Below are positions 26,333-34,106 of a DNA stretch of 64,000 bases, in pieces. The notes beneath the pieces are model-generated. The model was not told the origin of the DNA. It saw only the letters and a list, made by a program, of their open reading frames with translations, and made no database searches. Each line of letters opens with the position of its first letter. The stretch's first letter is position 1. Both the position numbers and the translations under genes were made by a program. Location of the stretch: contig NZ_JACHJK010000008.1 of NCBI RefSeq assembly GCF_014203595.1, positions 372,001 to 436,000 on the forward strand. The letters run 5' to 3'. Origin of the DNA: Streptomyces echinatus (lineage in GTDB: Bacteria; Actinomycetota; Actinomycetes; Streptomycetales; Streptomycetaceae).

Positions 26333-27142
26333 TCACAGCCCGAAGCGACGCTGGAGGTCTCCCAGCTGTCCGGGAAGGCGCGGTACGCCCGAGGATTGCG
26401 GACCGTGTCCGACCGGTGCCGTTCCGCCACCGCCGGGGACCCCCGGTTCGGACGGAACGGCCCCCGTCGCCGCCTCCGCCATGAGGGCCTCCGTCGATTG
26501 CAGCAGGACCGTCCCGGCGCCCACGAACTCGAACTGGTGCTCCTCGCCGGAGACCCCGCCGAAGCCCGTCATCGCACGTAGTCCGCCCAGTACACCCGTC
26601 ATGTACCCATGGTCGTAGTGATGGCACGGGGACGGGCAGTCGGCCCACCCGACGAGCGCCTGAGGGTCGACCCGGATCGGAGGTTCCATGAACACCACCG
26701 GGCCGTTAGATGCGGCCACAAACTTTCCGGTTCCGATAAGGGTCAGAAAACCCGGCACGATCGATTGTTTCATCGCGAGACTTGGCTGAAAAGCGAGCAG
26801 ATTGCCCGCGCGAATGGTCAAGTTCCCGTCGTCCAGGTCGTAGGAGTTGACGTCGAAGGCCCGGTCGGCCAGCAGCATCTTGCCGGAGCCCTCCGCCACG
26901 ACCCAGTCGCTCGCGTGCAGTGGCGAATGAAACGACGTACGGACAAGTCGGTCGAGTCGGCCGTGCCCGACGCCGTTGAACTCGATCGCCCCGTAGTAGG
27001 CGATCATCTTCCCCTTCTGCAGGAACCACTGCCCGCTCTTGAGCTCGACGCAGAACGTGTACGAGTTCACGTTGTCGTCCGCGGGCAGCGTCACCGGGTC
27101 GTACACGACCGGACCGGCGCCCGGAGTCCCGTAGGTGCTCAC
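26333..27142 (-). CDS. AIM24-family protein, third of a tandem trio
   Basis: This 269-residue AIM24-like beta-rich protein is named after the yeast mitochondrial biogenesis factor; the bacterial role is unknown. Landmarks are VELKSGQWFLQKGKMIAYYG near the start, AEGSGKMLLADRAFDVNSYDLDDG in the middle, and GEEHQFEFVGAGTVLLQS near the end. A Gly/Pro-rich, disordered tail of about 50 residues is added, absent in its two paralogues. ATG 27142 overlaps the previous gene's stop by 4 nt. Codons for about residues 105-145 (26705-26830) are much less GC-biased than the rest. Confidence 0.85.
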   Translation of the reverse strand: MSTYGTPGAGPVVYDPVTLPADDNVNSYTFCVELKSGQWFLQKGKMIAYYGAIEFNGVGHGRLDRLVRTSFHSPLHASDWVVAEGSGKMLLADRAFDVNSYDLDDGNLTIRAGNLLAFQPSLAMKQSIVPGFLTLIGTGKFVAASNGPVVFMEPPIRVDPQALVGWADCPSPCHHYDHGYMTGVLGGLRAMTGFGGVSGEEHQFEFVGAGTVLLQSTEALMAEAATGAVPSEPGVPGGGGTAPVGHGPQSSGVPRLPGQLGDLQRRFGL

Positions 27143-27789
27143 AGCTTCTCCTCCGACGCCTGGACGTACACCGTGCCGTTGCCGCTCAGCTCCAGCTGGA
27201 AGGCCTCGCCGGAGCCGCGGCCCACCATGTCGCGCCAGCCCAGCGCGGTGGACAGCTTGTTGCGGATGTCGCCGTGATGGGCGACGTAGGCCTGGGGGTC
27301 GACATGGACGGGGCGCTGCGGGGTGACCGGGATCTCGATGACGCCGCCGTGCGCCATCACCGCCACCGCGCCCTGCCCCTGGAGGGTCGTGGTGAACAGG
27401 CCCTGCCCGGTGACCTGCCCCCGCACCAGACCCATGACCCCGCCCTGCGAACCCATGAACATCGTGCCCTGGCGCAGGGTGCCCTCGAAGGCGAGCAGCC
27501 GGTCGGCCTCGACGTGGAGCGTGTCCCCGGAGAGGGTGATCACCTGGACGTGGTGGCCGCCGTGCCCGAAGAAGACCGTGCCGCTGCCCTCCACCGTCAT
27601 CAGCGGGGTCGCCTCGCCGGCCACCCGGCGCCCGAGCATGGACATCAGGCCGCCCTGGCCGCCCTGGACGTTGGGGGTGAAGGACACGTCCCCCTTGTAG
27701 GCGAGCATCGCCCCCCGCTGGCTGAACAGCCGCTGCCCCGGCAGCACGGTCGCCTCGACCATCTTGGAGTTGATCTCTCGGAAGGTCAT
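27139..27789 (-). CDS. AIM24-family protein, second of a tandem trio
   Basis: This 216-residue protein has the same repeating beta pattern as its neighbours: MTFREINSKMVEATVLPGQRLFSQRGAMLAYKG at the start (a long glycine/hydrophobic alternation), VEGSGTVFFGHGGHHVQVI centrally and EAFQLELSGNGTVYVQAS at the end. There is no signal peptide or membrane helix. It sits in the middle of an operon: it starts 1 nt after the upstream gene ends and its stop overlaps the downstream start (ATGA). Function unknown. Confidence 0.87.
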   Translation of the reverse strand: MTFREINSKMVEATVLPGQRLFSQRGAMLAYKGDVSFTPNVQGGQGGLMSMLGRRVAGEATPLMTVEGSGTVFFGHGGHHVQVITLSGDTLHVEADRLLAFEGTLRQGTMFMGSQGGVMGLVRGQVTGQGLFTTTLQGQGAVAVMAHGGVIEIPVTPQRPVHVDPQAYVAHHGDIRNKLSTALGWRDMVGRGSGEAFQLELSGNGTVYVQASEEKL

Positions 27790-27790
27790 C

Positions 27791-28423
27791 TCACAGGTCC
27801 CCCGCGATCGTGTTCCGCTCGCTCGGCTGCACGTACACCAGCCCGTCGCCCTCGAAACGGATCTGGAACGCCTCGCCGCCGCCCTCCCCGAGGAGCGTGC
27901 GGAACGTCACGCCGGACTGGAAGGACTGCCGGACGTTGCCCTGATGGGCCACATAGGCGCCCGGGTCGACGATCAGCGGGTACTGCGGGCTGACCCGCAG
28001 GACCACCGCCGGTCCGTCGGAGATGATCGCGGCCTGGCCGTGGCCCTCCACGGTCGTCGTGAACAGGCCGTTGCCCTGCGAGGCCCCGCGCAGCCCGGTG
28101 AACGTCGTCCCCGTCCGCAGTCCCGCGTCCGTCGCCAGCAGGTTGCCCGCCTCGACGTACAGCTTGTCCCCCTGGAGGCCCACCAGGTTGATCTCGGACG
28201 CCCGGTCCGCGAACCAGCAGGTCCCGTGTCCTTTCACCTCCATCACCGTCATCTGCTCGCCGGTGAGCCGCCGGGTCACCATCCCGCGCAGCCCCTCGCC
28301 GCCACCACTCAGCTTCTTGAAGGCCATCTGCCCGTCGTACGCGACCATCGAGCCGTTCTTCGCCTTCACGGCGTCTCCGGTCATGTCGACGGCGAGCACC
28401 TTGCTCCCTTGGAGTCGGAACAT
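27791..28423 (-). CDS. AIM24-family protein, first of a tandem trio
   Basis: This 210-residue protein runs from ATG 28423 (MFRLQGSKVLAVDMTGDAVK). The frame is open further upstream, but that part is Pro/Arg-rich and not family-like. Shared features are KNGSMVAYDGQMAFKKLSGG, EVKGHGTCWFADRASEINLV, DPGAYVAHQGNVRQSFQSGV and EAFQIRFEGDGLVYVQPS. It is the promoter-proximal gene of the trio and is divergent from the DUF3817 gene at 28577. No clear ribosome site was seen for ATG 28423, so the exact start is uncertain. Confidence 0.85.
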   Translation of the reverse strand: MFRLQGSKVLAVDMTGDAVKAKNGSMVAYDGQMAFKKLSGGGEGLRGMVTRRLTGEQMTVMEVKGHGTCWFADRASEINLVGLQGDKLYVEAGNLLATDAGLRTGTTFTGLRGASQGNGLFTTTVEGHGQAAIISDGPAVVLRVSPQYPLIVDPGAYVAHQGNVRQSFQSGVTFRTLLGEGGGEAFQIRFEGDGLVYVQPSERNTIAGDL

Positions 28424-28576
28424 CGCCACGCTGGGAAAGTAGCGGCCGGGCGGGTGGGCGGAACAGGGCCCAGGGGTGGACACCCACCCTGAGCGGACCC
28501 CTAGGGACGCGGTTTGCCACAATGGGGGAACGCTTGTGCGTGCGTTCACAAACGATTACTCCCCCGAAGGTGACCC

Positions 28577-28921
28577 GTGGACATCAAGACCGCCACCGCC
28601 CTCCGCCGCCTCCGCCTGGTCTCGGCCCCGGAGGCCGTGTCCTTTCTGATCCTGCTCGTCTGCTCGGTACTGAAGCGGACCACGGACTTCGACGCGGTCC
28701 CCGTGATGGGCGCGATCCACGGCGTCCTGTTCGTCCTCTACGTGATCTTCTGGGCGGACGCCTGGAACCGCACCAAGTGGCCGCTGAAAACGGCGGCCCT
28801 CTACTTCGTCCTCTCGGTGCTGCCCACCGGCGGCTTCTTCGCCGAGCGCAAGCTGCGCCGCGAGGCCGAGGACGCCGTCATCGCCGCCCGTGCCCGCAAG
28901 GAAGGAGCGGTGAACGCGTGA
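28577..28921 (+). CDS. DUF3817-type small membrane protein
   Basis: This 114-residue protein runs from GTG 28577 with three predicted helices (about 15-33, 43-60 and 70-87). The conserved family features are the N-terminal LRRLRLVSAPEAVSFLILL, the loop AIHGVLFVLYVIFWADAWN and the positively charged tail after PTGGFFAERKLRRE. Function unknown. Its stop overlaps the next start by 4 nt (GTGA). A paralogue lies at 33693. Confidence 0.84.
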   Translation: MDIKTATALRRLRLVSAPEAVSFLILLVCSVLKRTTDFDAVPVMGAIHGVLFVLYVIFWADAWNRTKWPLKTAALYFVLSVLPTGGFFAERKLRREAEDAVIAARARKEGAVNA

Positions 28922-29211
28922 TCGTCGCCTTCTCCGTGACGCCCCTCGGCGTCGGCGAGGACGTGGGGGAGTACGTCGCCGACGCCGTGCGCGTGGTCCG
29001 TGAGTCGGGCCTGCCCCACCGCACCGACGCCATGTTCACCTCGGTCGAGGGTGAGTGGGACGAGGTCATGGCCGTCGTCAAGCGGGCCGTGGCCGCCGTG
29101 GAGGCGCGCGCCCCGCGCGTCTCGCTCGTCCTCAAGGCCGACATCCGCCCCGGAGTGACCGACGGCCTCACCTCCAAGGTGGAGACGATCGAACGGCACC
29201 TGGCGCGCTAG
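28918..29211 (+). CDS. MTH1187-type thiamine-binding protein
   Basis: This 97-residue ferredoxin-like domain protein starts at GTG 28918, overlapping the previous gene by 4 nt. The family signature is clear: MIVAFSVTPLGVGEDVGEYVADAV, a central GLPHRTDAMFTSVEGEWDEVM and the C-terminal strand RVSLVLKADIRPG. Members of this fold form oligomers and at least some bind thiamine or HMP-like ligands. Here it is translationally coupled to a small membrane protein; a transport-related role is possible but unproven. Confidence 0.87.
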   Translation: MIVAFSVTPLGVGEDVGEYVADAVRVVRESGLPHRTDAMFTSVEGEWDEVMAVVKRAVAAVEARAPRVSLVLKADIRPGVTDGLTSKVETIERHLAR

Positions 29212-29227
29212 CCGCCGCATCAGCGTG

Positions 29228-29254
29228 AAGCCCCGGCCGTACCGGCCGGGGCTT
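29228..29254 (+). terminator. Hairpin terminator after the thiamine-binding protein gene
   Basis: A 12-bp perfect stem, arms AAGCCCCGGCCG (29228-29239) and CGGCCGGGGCTT (29243-29254), with a 3-nt loop TAC, 17 nt after the stop codon. Confidence 0.8.
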
Positions 29255-29663
29255 ACCCGTCTCGGCCGTTCGGGTGAACGCCGCCTCCGTCAGGGGCTCG
29301 TGCGCGATCGTGCGGCCGGGCTCGTCGAGGTCCGGCCCGTACGGGGGCGGCGGCCGGGGCCGACCAGGCGCTGCCCTCCTGCCACTTCGGACCACTTCGG
29401 CCCCATGGGCGAGCTCCTCGCCGAGGGAGTCCGCGCGGCCGACGCGCGCGACTCTGGGAGCCTCGGGCAACTGGGTCCTCGCGCGGCGGTGTTGGAGTGG
29501 CCGGGACCGTGGAGCGGCGGCGGTCCGCCGCCGTCCCGGGCGATCCGGACGTCGCTGATTGCCGGGTCAACGATTGATCCGCCAACAAGCGCAGCTCACC
29601 CGTTCGGCCTAGGCTGAGTTGCGGGGGGCGACTCTGTCGGCCCCTAACCGGAGGAGATCCGTG
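29255..29663. other. Non-coding region upstream of the protease gene
   Basis: About 400 nt without a credible gene: the open frames here lack family features and ribosome sites. A GC inverted repeat (CGGCGGCGG / CCGCCGCCG, near 29515-29535) sits in the middle. The last 30 nt contain the strong ribosome site GGAGGAG at 29650-29656 for the protease. No clear promoter was picked out. Confidence 0.4.
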
Positions 29664-30527
29664 ATGGGCAAAATCACCACCGGTGCCTTCAAGACGTACA
29701 CAGCGGTGGCGAGTTTCGACCGAGCCAGGGAACTCGCCAACACCACGTCGCCGTTCACCATCGAGGTCCGCTTCCTCGGCGGACTGACGCAGACCCAGCA
29801 GAACGCCTTCGCCGCCGCCGCCGACCGCTGGTCCCGGGTCATCGTCGGCGACCTGGACACGGTGGTCGTCGGGGACGACATCATCGACGACCTGCTGGTC
29901 GAGGCGGAAGGCGTCGACATCGACGGCCCGTCGGGCATCCTCGGCATGGCCGGTCCCACCGACTTCCGCGACGGCTCCGCCCAGTTCGGGGCGCTGCTGC
30001 CCGCCAAGGGCGTCATGCGGTTCGACACCGCCGACCTGGAGGAGATGGAGGCGAACGGCACCCTCATCGACGTCATCACGCACGAGATGGGCCACGTCCT
30101 GGGCATCGGCACCCTCTGGCCGACCCTGGGCTTCCTCAAGGGCGCGGGCACCCAGAACCCCACGTTCCACGGCCCCCAGGCCATGGAGGAGTTCGCCAGA
30201 CTGGTCGCGGAGAGCGTCCCGGTCCCGGTCCCGGTCGCCAACTTCGGCGGACCCGGCACCCGGGACAGCCACTGGCGCGAGGCGGTCTTCGTGAACGAAC
30301 TCATGTCGCCGTTCATCGCCGGCCCCGGCAACCCGCTGAGCAAGCTGACCGCGGCCAGCCTCGGTGACCTCGGCTACCAGGTCGACCTGGCGGCCGCCGA
30401 ACCGTACACGCTCCCCAACCTGATGCAGATCGCCAGGGACGGGCACCTGGTACCCCACATGGCCCCGCTGGGCGACGGCATGATGCTGCCGGTCGTACCG
30501 ACCCGGCTGCCCGCGTCCACACCCTGA
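29664..30527 (+). CDS. Leishmanolysin-like zinc metalloprotease
   Basis: This 287-residue protein starts at ATG 29664, 7 nt after GGAGGAG. Zinc motif HEMGH is at 140-144, followed by V-L-G-I-G-T-L-W, the pattern of M8-like proteases in which the third ligand lies far downstream; a His in R-D-S-H-W-R-E and a Met-turn-like ELMSPF follow at about 200-220. The N-terminal part, FTIEVRFLGGLTQTQQNAFAAAADRW, is typical of this bacterial group. There is no signal peptide or propeptide, so the enzyme appears cytoplasmic or exported by another route. Its substrate is unknown and the gene stands alone. Confidence 0.85.
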   Translation: MGKITTGAFKTYTAVASFDRARELANTTSPFTIEVRFLGGLTQTQQNAFAAAADRWSRVIVGDLDTVVVGDDIIDDLLVEAEGVDIDGPSGILGMAGPTDFRDGSAQFGALLPAKGVMRFDTADLEEMEANGTLIDVITHEMGHVLGIGTLWPTLGFLKGAGTQNPTFHGPQAMEEFARLVAESVPVPVPVANFGGPGTRDSHWREAVFVNELMSPFIAGPGNPLSKLTAASLGDLGYQVDLAAAEPYTLPNLMQIARDGHLVPHMAPLGDGMMLPVVPTRLPASTP

Positions 30528-30627
30528 CACCCCCACAGGCCGAGCCGCGGCCCGTCCTTCCAGGGCGGTCGCGGCTCGCCGCCGTGCGCCACCGGCGCCT
30601 CGTCCCCGGCATCGGTGAACGCCCCCC

Positions 30628-31608
30628 TCAGCCTCCCGACGCCAGCGCCAACCCCAGCGGTGTCCGCTCGTAGAGCACCTGGTGGCCGTAGCGCCGCGCG
30701 GTCAGCAGGCCCGCGGCGCGCAGCACCGTCAGATGGGCCGACACCGAGGACGCGGCCAGCCCCAGCCGGTGTGCCAGCGCGGAGGTCGACGCAGGCTCGT
30801 CCAGCGCGGCCAGCACCGCCGCCCGGTTCCGGCCCAGCAGCCGTACCAGCGCCTCGGGCACCCGGGCGCCGGGCTCGGTCCACAGGCCGGCGATGCCGCG
30901 GGCCGGGTAGACCACCGTGGGCTGCCACGGCGCCTCGAAGCCGGTGATCACGTCGGGCCACGAGAACACGCTCGGCATCAGCACCAGCCCCTGGCCGCCG
31001 AGGTCGCGGGCGTACTCGCCGTGCAGCGCGAGCGTCAGCGTCCGGCCGTTCCAGGACAGCCGCCCGTCCAGCTCCGGCAGCAGCCTGCCGAGCCCCACCT
31101 CGGCCAGCCGGCGCGAGTGGAAGGCCACGTCCGCCTCGAGCAGGGCCCGCAGCCGGAGCCAGTCCGGCTCGACCAGCACCCGCCAGGCCTCCTCCAGGGC
31201 GTCCGCCAGCTCCCGCACCATCCGCGCCGGATCCGCCAGCCAGGCCCGGCCGTACGCCGACTCCGTCGCGCCCGGGGTGCAGGCCAGCGCGCGGGCGGTG
31301 TCCTCGCGGGCCGCCTCGGGGTCGGACGCCCGGACAGCCGCGATCTCCTCCTCGAACGTGGCGGCCGGCCCGACCGGCGGCGGACCGAGCCAGTCCGGCG
31401 AGTGCCCCCGCCGGGGCATCAGCAGCCACAGCGGAGCGAGGTCGAGCCCGGCCGCCGCGGTACGGATCCGCCGCAGCCACGGCGCGTGATAGCCGTGCCG
31501 GTCCGGACGCTTCAGCGTCCGCACCGCCTCCTGGGTCTCCCAGAGCGGCGACACCGCGAACCGACAGCGCAGAAAGTCGTCCTCACCGAAGCGCAGAAGC
31601 GAGGGCAC
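30628..31608 (-). CDS. ArsR-type winged-helix regulator with DUF5937-like N-terminus
   Basis: This 326-residue protein starts at GTG 31608, 5 nt after a near-perfect AGGGAGGT. The N-terminus PSLLRFGEDDFLRCRFAVSPLWETQEAV opens a 230-residue domain known in Streptomyces ArsR-like regulators; the C-terminal 80 residues are the winged helix (LDEPASTSALAHRLGLAASSVSAHLTVLRAAGLLTARRYGHQVLYERTP). No metal-binding Cys pair is seen, so a non-metal ligand is likely. It is divergent from an MFS exporter gene across 247 nt, which is its probable target. Confidence 0.86.
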   Translation of the reverse strand: MPSLLRFGEDDFLRCRFAVSPLWETQEAVRTLKRPDRHGYHAPWLRRIRTAAAGLDLAPLWLLMPRRGHSPDWLGPPPVGPAATFEEEIAAVRASDPEAAREDTARALACTPGATESAYGRAWLADPARMVRELADALEEAWRVLVEPDWLRLRALLEADVAFHSRRLAEVGLGRLLPELDGRLSWNGRTLTLALHGEYARDLGGQGLVLMPSVFSWPDVITGFEAPWQPTVVYPARGIAGLWTEPGARVPEALVRLLGRNRAAVLAALDEPASTSALAHRLGLAASSVSAHLTVLRAAGLLTARRYGHQVLYERTPLGLALASGG

Positions 31609-31855
31609 GTCCACCTCCCTGACGAGCCGGGGCCGGAACCGTCGGCCCGGCTGAGGCCCCATGGCGGCCCGCGCCCCCGGAACACGCGCCGGCTCCCCCA
31701 CCGCCCCTTCGCGTGACGGTGAGGCCGCAGGCAGCGCCGGCACGAGCGCGCGGGCCCGGGCCACGGTCGCCCTTCGCCGGGCCCGAACCCAAGCAACATT
31801 CGGCCCAGGACGAAACTCTACGGCGGCTCGCCCTCCACCCGGCACGCTGCCCCGC

Positions 31856-33109
31856 ATGTCCGCACCACCCCAGGCGGCCCCGGCGCGCCCCGCCGGATAC
31901 GGCCGTGTCTTCGCCGTGCCCGAGTTCCGGGCCGTCTTCGCCGCGCACGTCCTGTCCATGCTCGGTGTGGTCGTCAGCGAGGTCGCCCTCTCCGTCCTCG
32001 TCTACGACCGCACCGGCTCACCCCTGCTGAGCGCGCTCACCTTCGCCCTGGGCTTCCTGCCGTACGCCCTCGGCGGCACCCTGCTCGCCCCGGTCGCGGA
32101 CCGCTTCCCGGCCCGGCGGGTGCTCGTCACCTGCGATCTGGTCTGCGCGGGCTGCGTGGCCGTGATGGCGACCCCCGGCACCGGCATCGGCGTCCTGCTC
32201 GCGCTGCGCTGCTGCCTCGCCGTCGTCTCCCCGGTCTTCTCCGGGACCCGCATGGCCACCCTCGCCGACGTCCTGGGCGACGGCGACCTGTTCGTGCTCG
32301 GCCGCTCCCTGCTGCGGATCGTCGCCCAGAGCGCCCTGCTCGCCGGCTACGGCCTCGGCGGACTGCTCCTCACCGCGGTCGCCCCCCGCCACGCCCTCCT
32401 CATCACCGTCGGCACCTTCCTCGCCTCGGCCGCCCTGCTCCGCCTCGGCACCCGCCGCCGCCCCGCCCGCGCCCACCGCCGGACGGACACCCCGCCCGGC
32501 CTCCGGGCACTGCTCACCCACCCCAGGATCCGGCTGCTCCTCCTCCTCTTCTGGCTGCCGCCGGCGTTCTCCGTCGTCCCCGAGGCCCTGGCCGCTCCGT
32601 ACGCCGACGCCCTCGGCAGCGGCCCGGCCGGCCTCGGCCTGCTCATGTGCGCCCTGCCCGTCGGCACGGTGGCGGGCGAGCTGTACGCCGGCGCCCGGCT
32701 GCGGCCCGCGGCCCGGGAACGCCTCGCGCTCCCTCTGCTCTGTCTGTCCCTGCTTCCGTACCTCGGCTACGCCCTGCGCCCCGGGCTCCCCGTGTCCCTG
32801 CTGCTCCTGCTGGTGTCCGGGGCCGGCTCGGCGTACACCCTGGGACTGGACCAGTGGTTCGTACGGGCGGTGCCGGACGAACTGCGCGGGCGGGCCATGA
32901 CGGTGCTGAGCGCCGGGCTGATGACCGTGCAGGGCGCGGGCATGGCGCTGGCCGGGGTGGCGGCGCAGGCGGTGGGGGTGCGGGCGGCCGTGGCCGGCGC
33001 GGGCGCGCTCGGCACCCTGTGCTGCTGCGGGCTCGCCCTGGCCGTCCGGGCGGGCGGCCGGGAAGCGGAGACGGATCCGGCGGGCGACCGAAACCCGAGA
33101 CAGAGCTGA
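31856..33109 (+). CDS. MFS exporter (divergent from ArsR-type regulator)
   Basis: This 417-residue transporter runs from ATG 31856. About twelve helices are predicted, starting with FRAVFAAHVLSMLGVVVSEVALSVLVYDRTGSP, a pattern of the MFS group with E/Q-x-x-L-S-V-L-V-Y near helix 1. Loop 2-3 carries APVADRFPARRVLV, a variant of the G-x-L-a-D-R-x-G-R motif. It is likely a drug or metabolite exporter controlled by the neighbouring regulator. The C-terminus is short and polar. The ribosome site is weak. Confidence 0.85.
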   Translation: MSAPPQAAPARPAGYGRVFAVPEFRAVFAAHVLSMLGVVVSEVALSVLVYDRTGSPLLSALTFALGFLPYALGGTLLAPVADRFPARRVLVTCDLVCAGCVAVMATPGTGIGVLLALRCCLAVVSPVFSGTRMATLADVLGDGDLFVLGRSLLRIVAQSALLAGYGLGGLLLTAVAPRHALLITVGTFLASAALLRLGTRRRPARAHRRTDTPPGLRALLTHPRIRLLLLLFWLPPAFSVVPEALAAPYADALGSGPAGLGLLMCALPVGTVAGELYAGARLRPAARERLALPLLCLSLLPYLGYALRPGLPVSLLLLLVSGAGSAYTLGLDQWFVRAVPDELRGRAMTVLSAGLMTVQGAGMALAGVAAQAVGVRAAVAGAGALGTLCCCGLALAVRAGGREAETDPAGDRNPRQS

Positions 33110-33128
33110 CCGGCATATGACCGGCCGG

Positions 33129-33134
33129 TAGGGT
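33129..33134 (+). promoter_or_regulatory. Candidate -10 box of a leaderless MarR gene
   Basis: TAGGGT ends 8 nt before GTG 33143, with no Shine-Dalgarno sequence between them. A transcript from this box would be leaderless or nearly so. No convincing -35 was seen. Confidence 0.35.
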
Positions 33135-33142
33135 CTGATGAC

Positions 33143-33649
33143 GTGCCGAAGCCTCTCAGCCTCCCGTTCGACCCCATCGCCCGTGCCGACGAGCTCTGGA
33201 AGCAGCGCTGGGGAACCGTGCCGTCCATGGCCGCGATCACCTCGATCATGCGGGCCCAGCAGATCCTGCTCGCCGAGGTGGACGCGGTGGTCAAGCCGTA
33301 CGGGCTGACGTTCGCCCGCTACGAGGCGCTGGTGCTGCTCACCTTCTCCAAGGCCGGTGAGCTGCCGATGTCCAAGATCGGTGAGCGGCTGATGGTGCAT
33401 CCCACGTCGGTGACGAACACCGTGGACCGGCTGGTGAGGTCCGGCCTGGTGGCCAAGCGCCCCAACCCCAACGACGGCCGCGGCACCCTCGCGGTGATCA
33501 CCGAGAAGGGCCGCGAGGTGGTCGACGCGGCAACCCGCGACCTGATGGACATGGATTTCGGGCTCGGGGCGTACGACGCGGAGGAGTGCCAGGAGATCTT
33601 CGCGATGCTCCGTCCGCTGCGGATCTCGGCACACGACTTCGAGGAGTGA
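33143..33649 (+). CDS. MarR-family transcriptional regulator
   Basis: This 168-residue winged-helix protein runs from GTG 33143. N-terminal dimerisation helices, then FARYEALVLLTFSKAGELPMSKIGERLMVHPTSVTNTVDRLVRSGLVAKRPNPNDGRGTLAVIT at about 56-120: the recognition helix is around HPTSVTNTVDRL and the wing carries the conserved D-x-R-G of the family. A membrane protein of the DUF3817 type follows 43 nt downstream, possibly in the same operon. Ligand and targets are unknown. Confidence 0.89.
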   Translation: MPKPLSLPFDPIARADELWKQRWGTVPSMAAITSIMRAQQILLAEVDAVVKPYGLTFARYEALVLLTFSKAGELPMSKIGERLMVHPTSVTNTVDRLVRSGLVAKRPNPNDGRGTLAVITEKGREVVDAATRDLMDMDFGLGAYDAEECQEIFAMLRPLRISAHDFEE

Positions 33650-33692
33650 CCCGGGGCAAGATCTCCCGGAACGGGTGGTTACGCTCGACTCC

Positions 33693-34031
33693 ATGAAAAA
33701 GAGCGTGCTGACCCGCTACCGCGTGATGGCGTACCTCACCGGTGTCCTGCTGGTGCTGCTGTGCCTGGGCATGATCGCGAAGTACGGGCTGGACGTCGAC
33801 GGTGCCGCCGACTTCACCCGGGTCGTCGCCATCGCCCACGGCTGGCTGTACGTCGTCTACCTGGTCTTCGCCTTCGACCTGGGCTCCAAGGCGAAGTGGC
33901 CGGTCGGCAAGCAGCTGTGGGTGCTGCTCGCGGGCACCATCCCCACGGCCGCCTTCATCGTCGAGCGGAAGATCAGCCGCGAGCTGGACGCCCGGGCCGG
34001 CGACCAGGCCCCGGCCGTCGCCAAGGCGTAA
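33693..34031 (+). CDS. DUF3817-type small membrane protein (paralogue of the 28.6-kb protein)
   Basis: This 112-residue protein runs from ATG 33693 with three helices (about 11-30, 44-62 and 72-90). It shares with its paralogue the central AHGWLYVVYLVFAFDLGSKAKWP segment and the end PTAAFIVERKISRELDAR. It lies just behind the MarR gene. Its role is unknown. A strong hairpin ends the unit. Confidence 0.84.
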   Translation: MKKSVLTRYRVMAYLTGVLLVLLCLGMIAKYGLDVDGAADFTRVVAIAHGWLYVVYLVFAFDLGSKAKWPVGKQLWVLLAGTIPTAAFIVERKISRELDARAGDQAPAVAKA

Positions 34032-34036
34032 CTCAC

Positions 34037-34063
34037 ACCGCCGTACGGACACCGTACGGCGGT
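34037..34063 (+). terminator. Hairpin terminator after the MarR/DUF3817 unit
   Basis: A 12-bp perfect stem (arms ACCGCCGTACGG at 34037-34048 and CCGTACGGCGGT at 34052-34063) with a 3-nt loop, 6 nt after the stop codon and directly upstream of the icmA control region. Confidence 0.8.
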
Positions 34064-34074
34064 CAGCCATCGAC

Positions 34075-34098
34075 ATTTACTAGGACGTCCTAGTAAAT
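34075..34098. promoter_or_regulatory. Perfect 24-bp palindrome at the icmA promoter
   Basis: The left arm ATTTACTAGGAC (34075-34086) is followed without spacer by its exact reverse complement (34087-34098). It ends 8 nt before ATG 34107. If TAGTAA (34091-34096) is the -10 box, the transcript starts close to the start codon and a bound dimer would block it. It is most likely an operator for a TetR-like regulator of acyl-CoA metabolism; the protein is not identified. Confidence 0.7.
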
Positions 34099-34106
34099 TC
34101 GAAGGC

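Noticed and set aside
29255..29640. Possible small genes on either strand before the protease gene
   Set aside because: Open frames lack ribosome sites, conserved-looking sequence and convincing codon periodicity.
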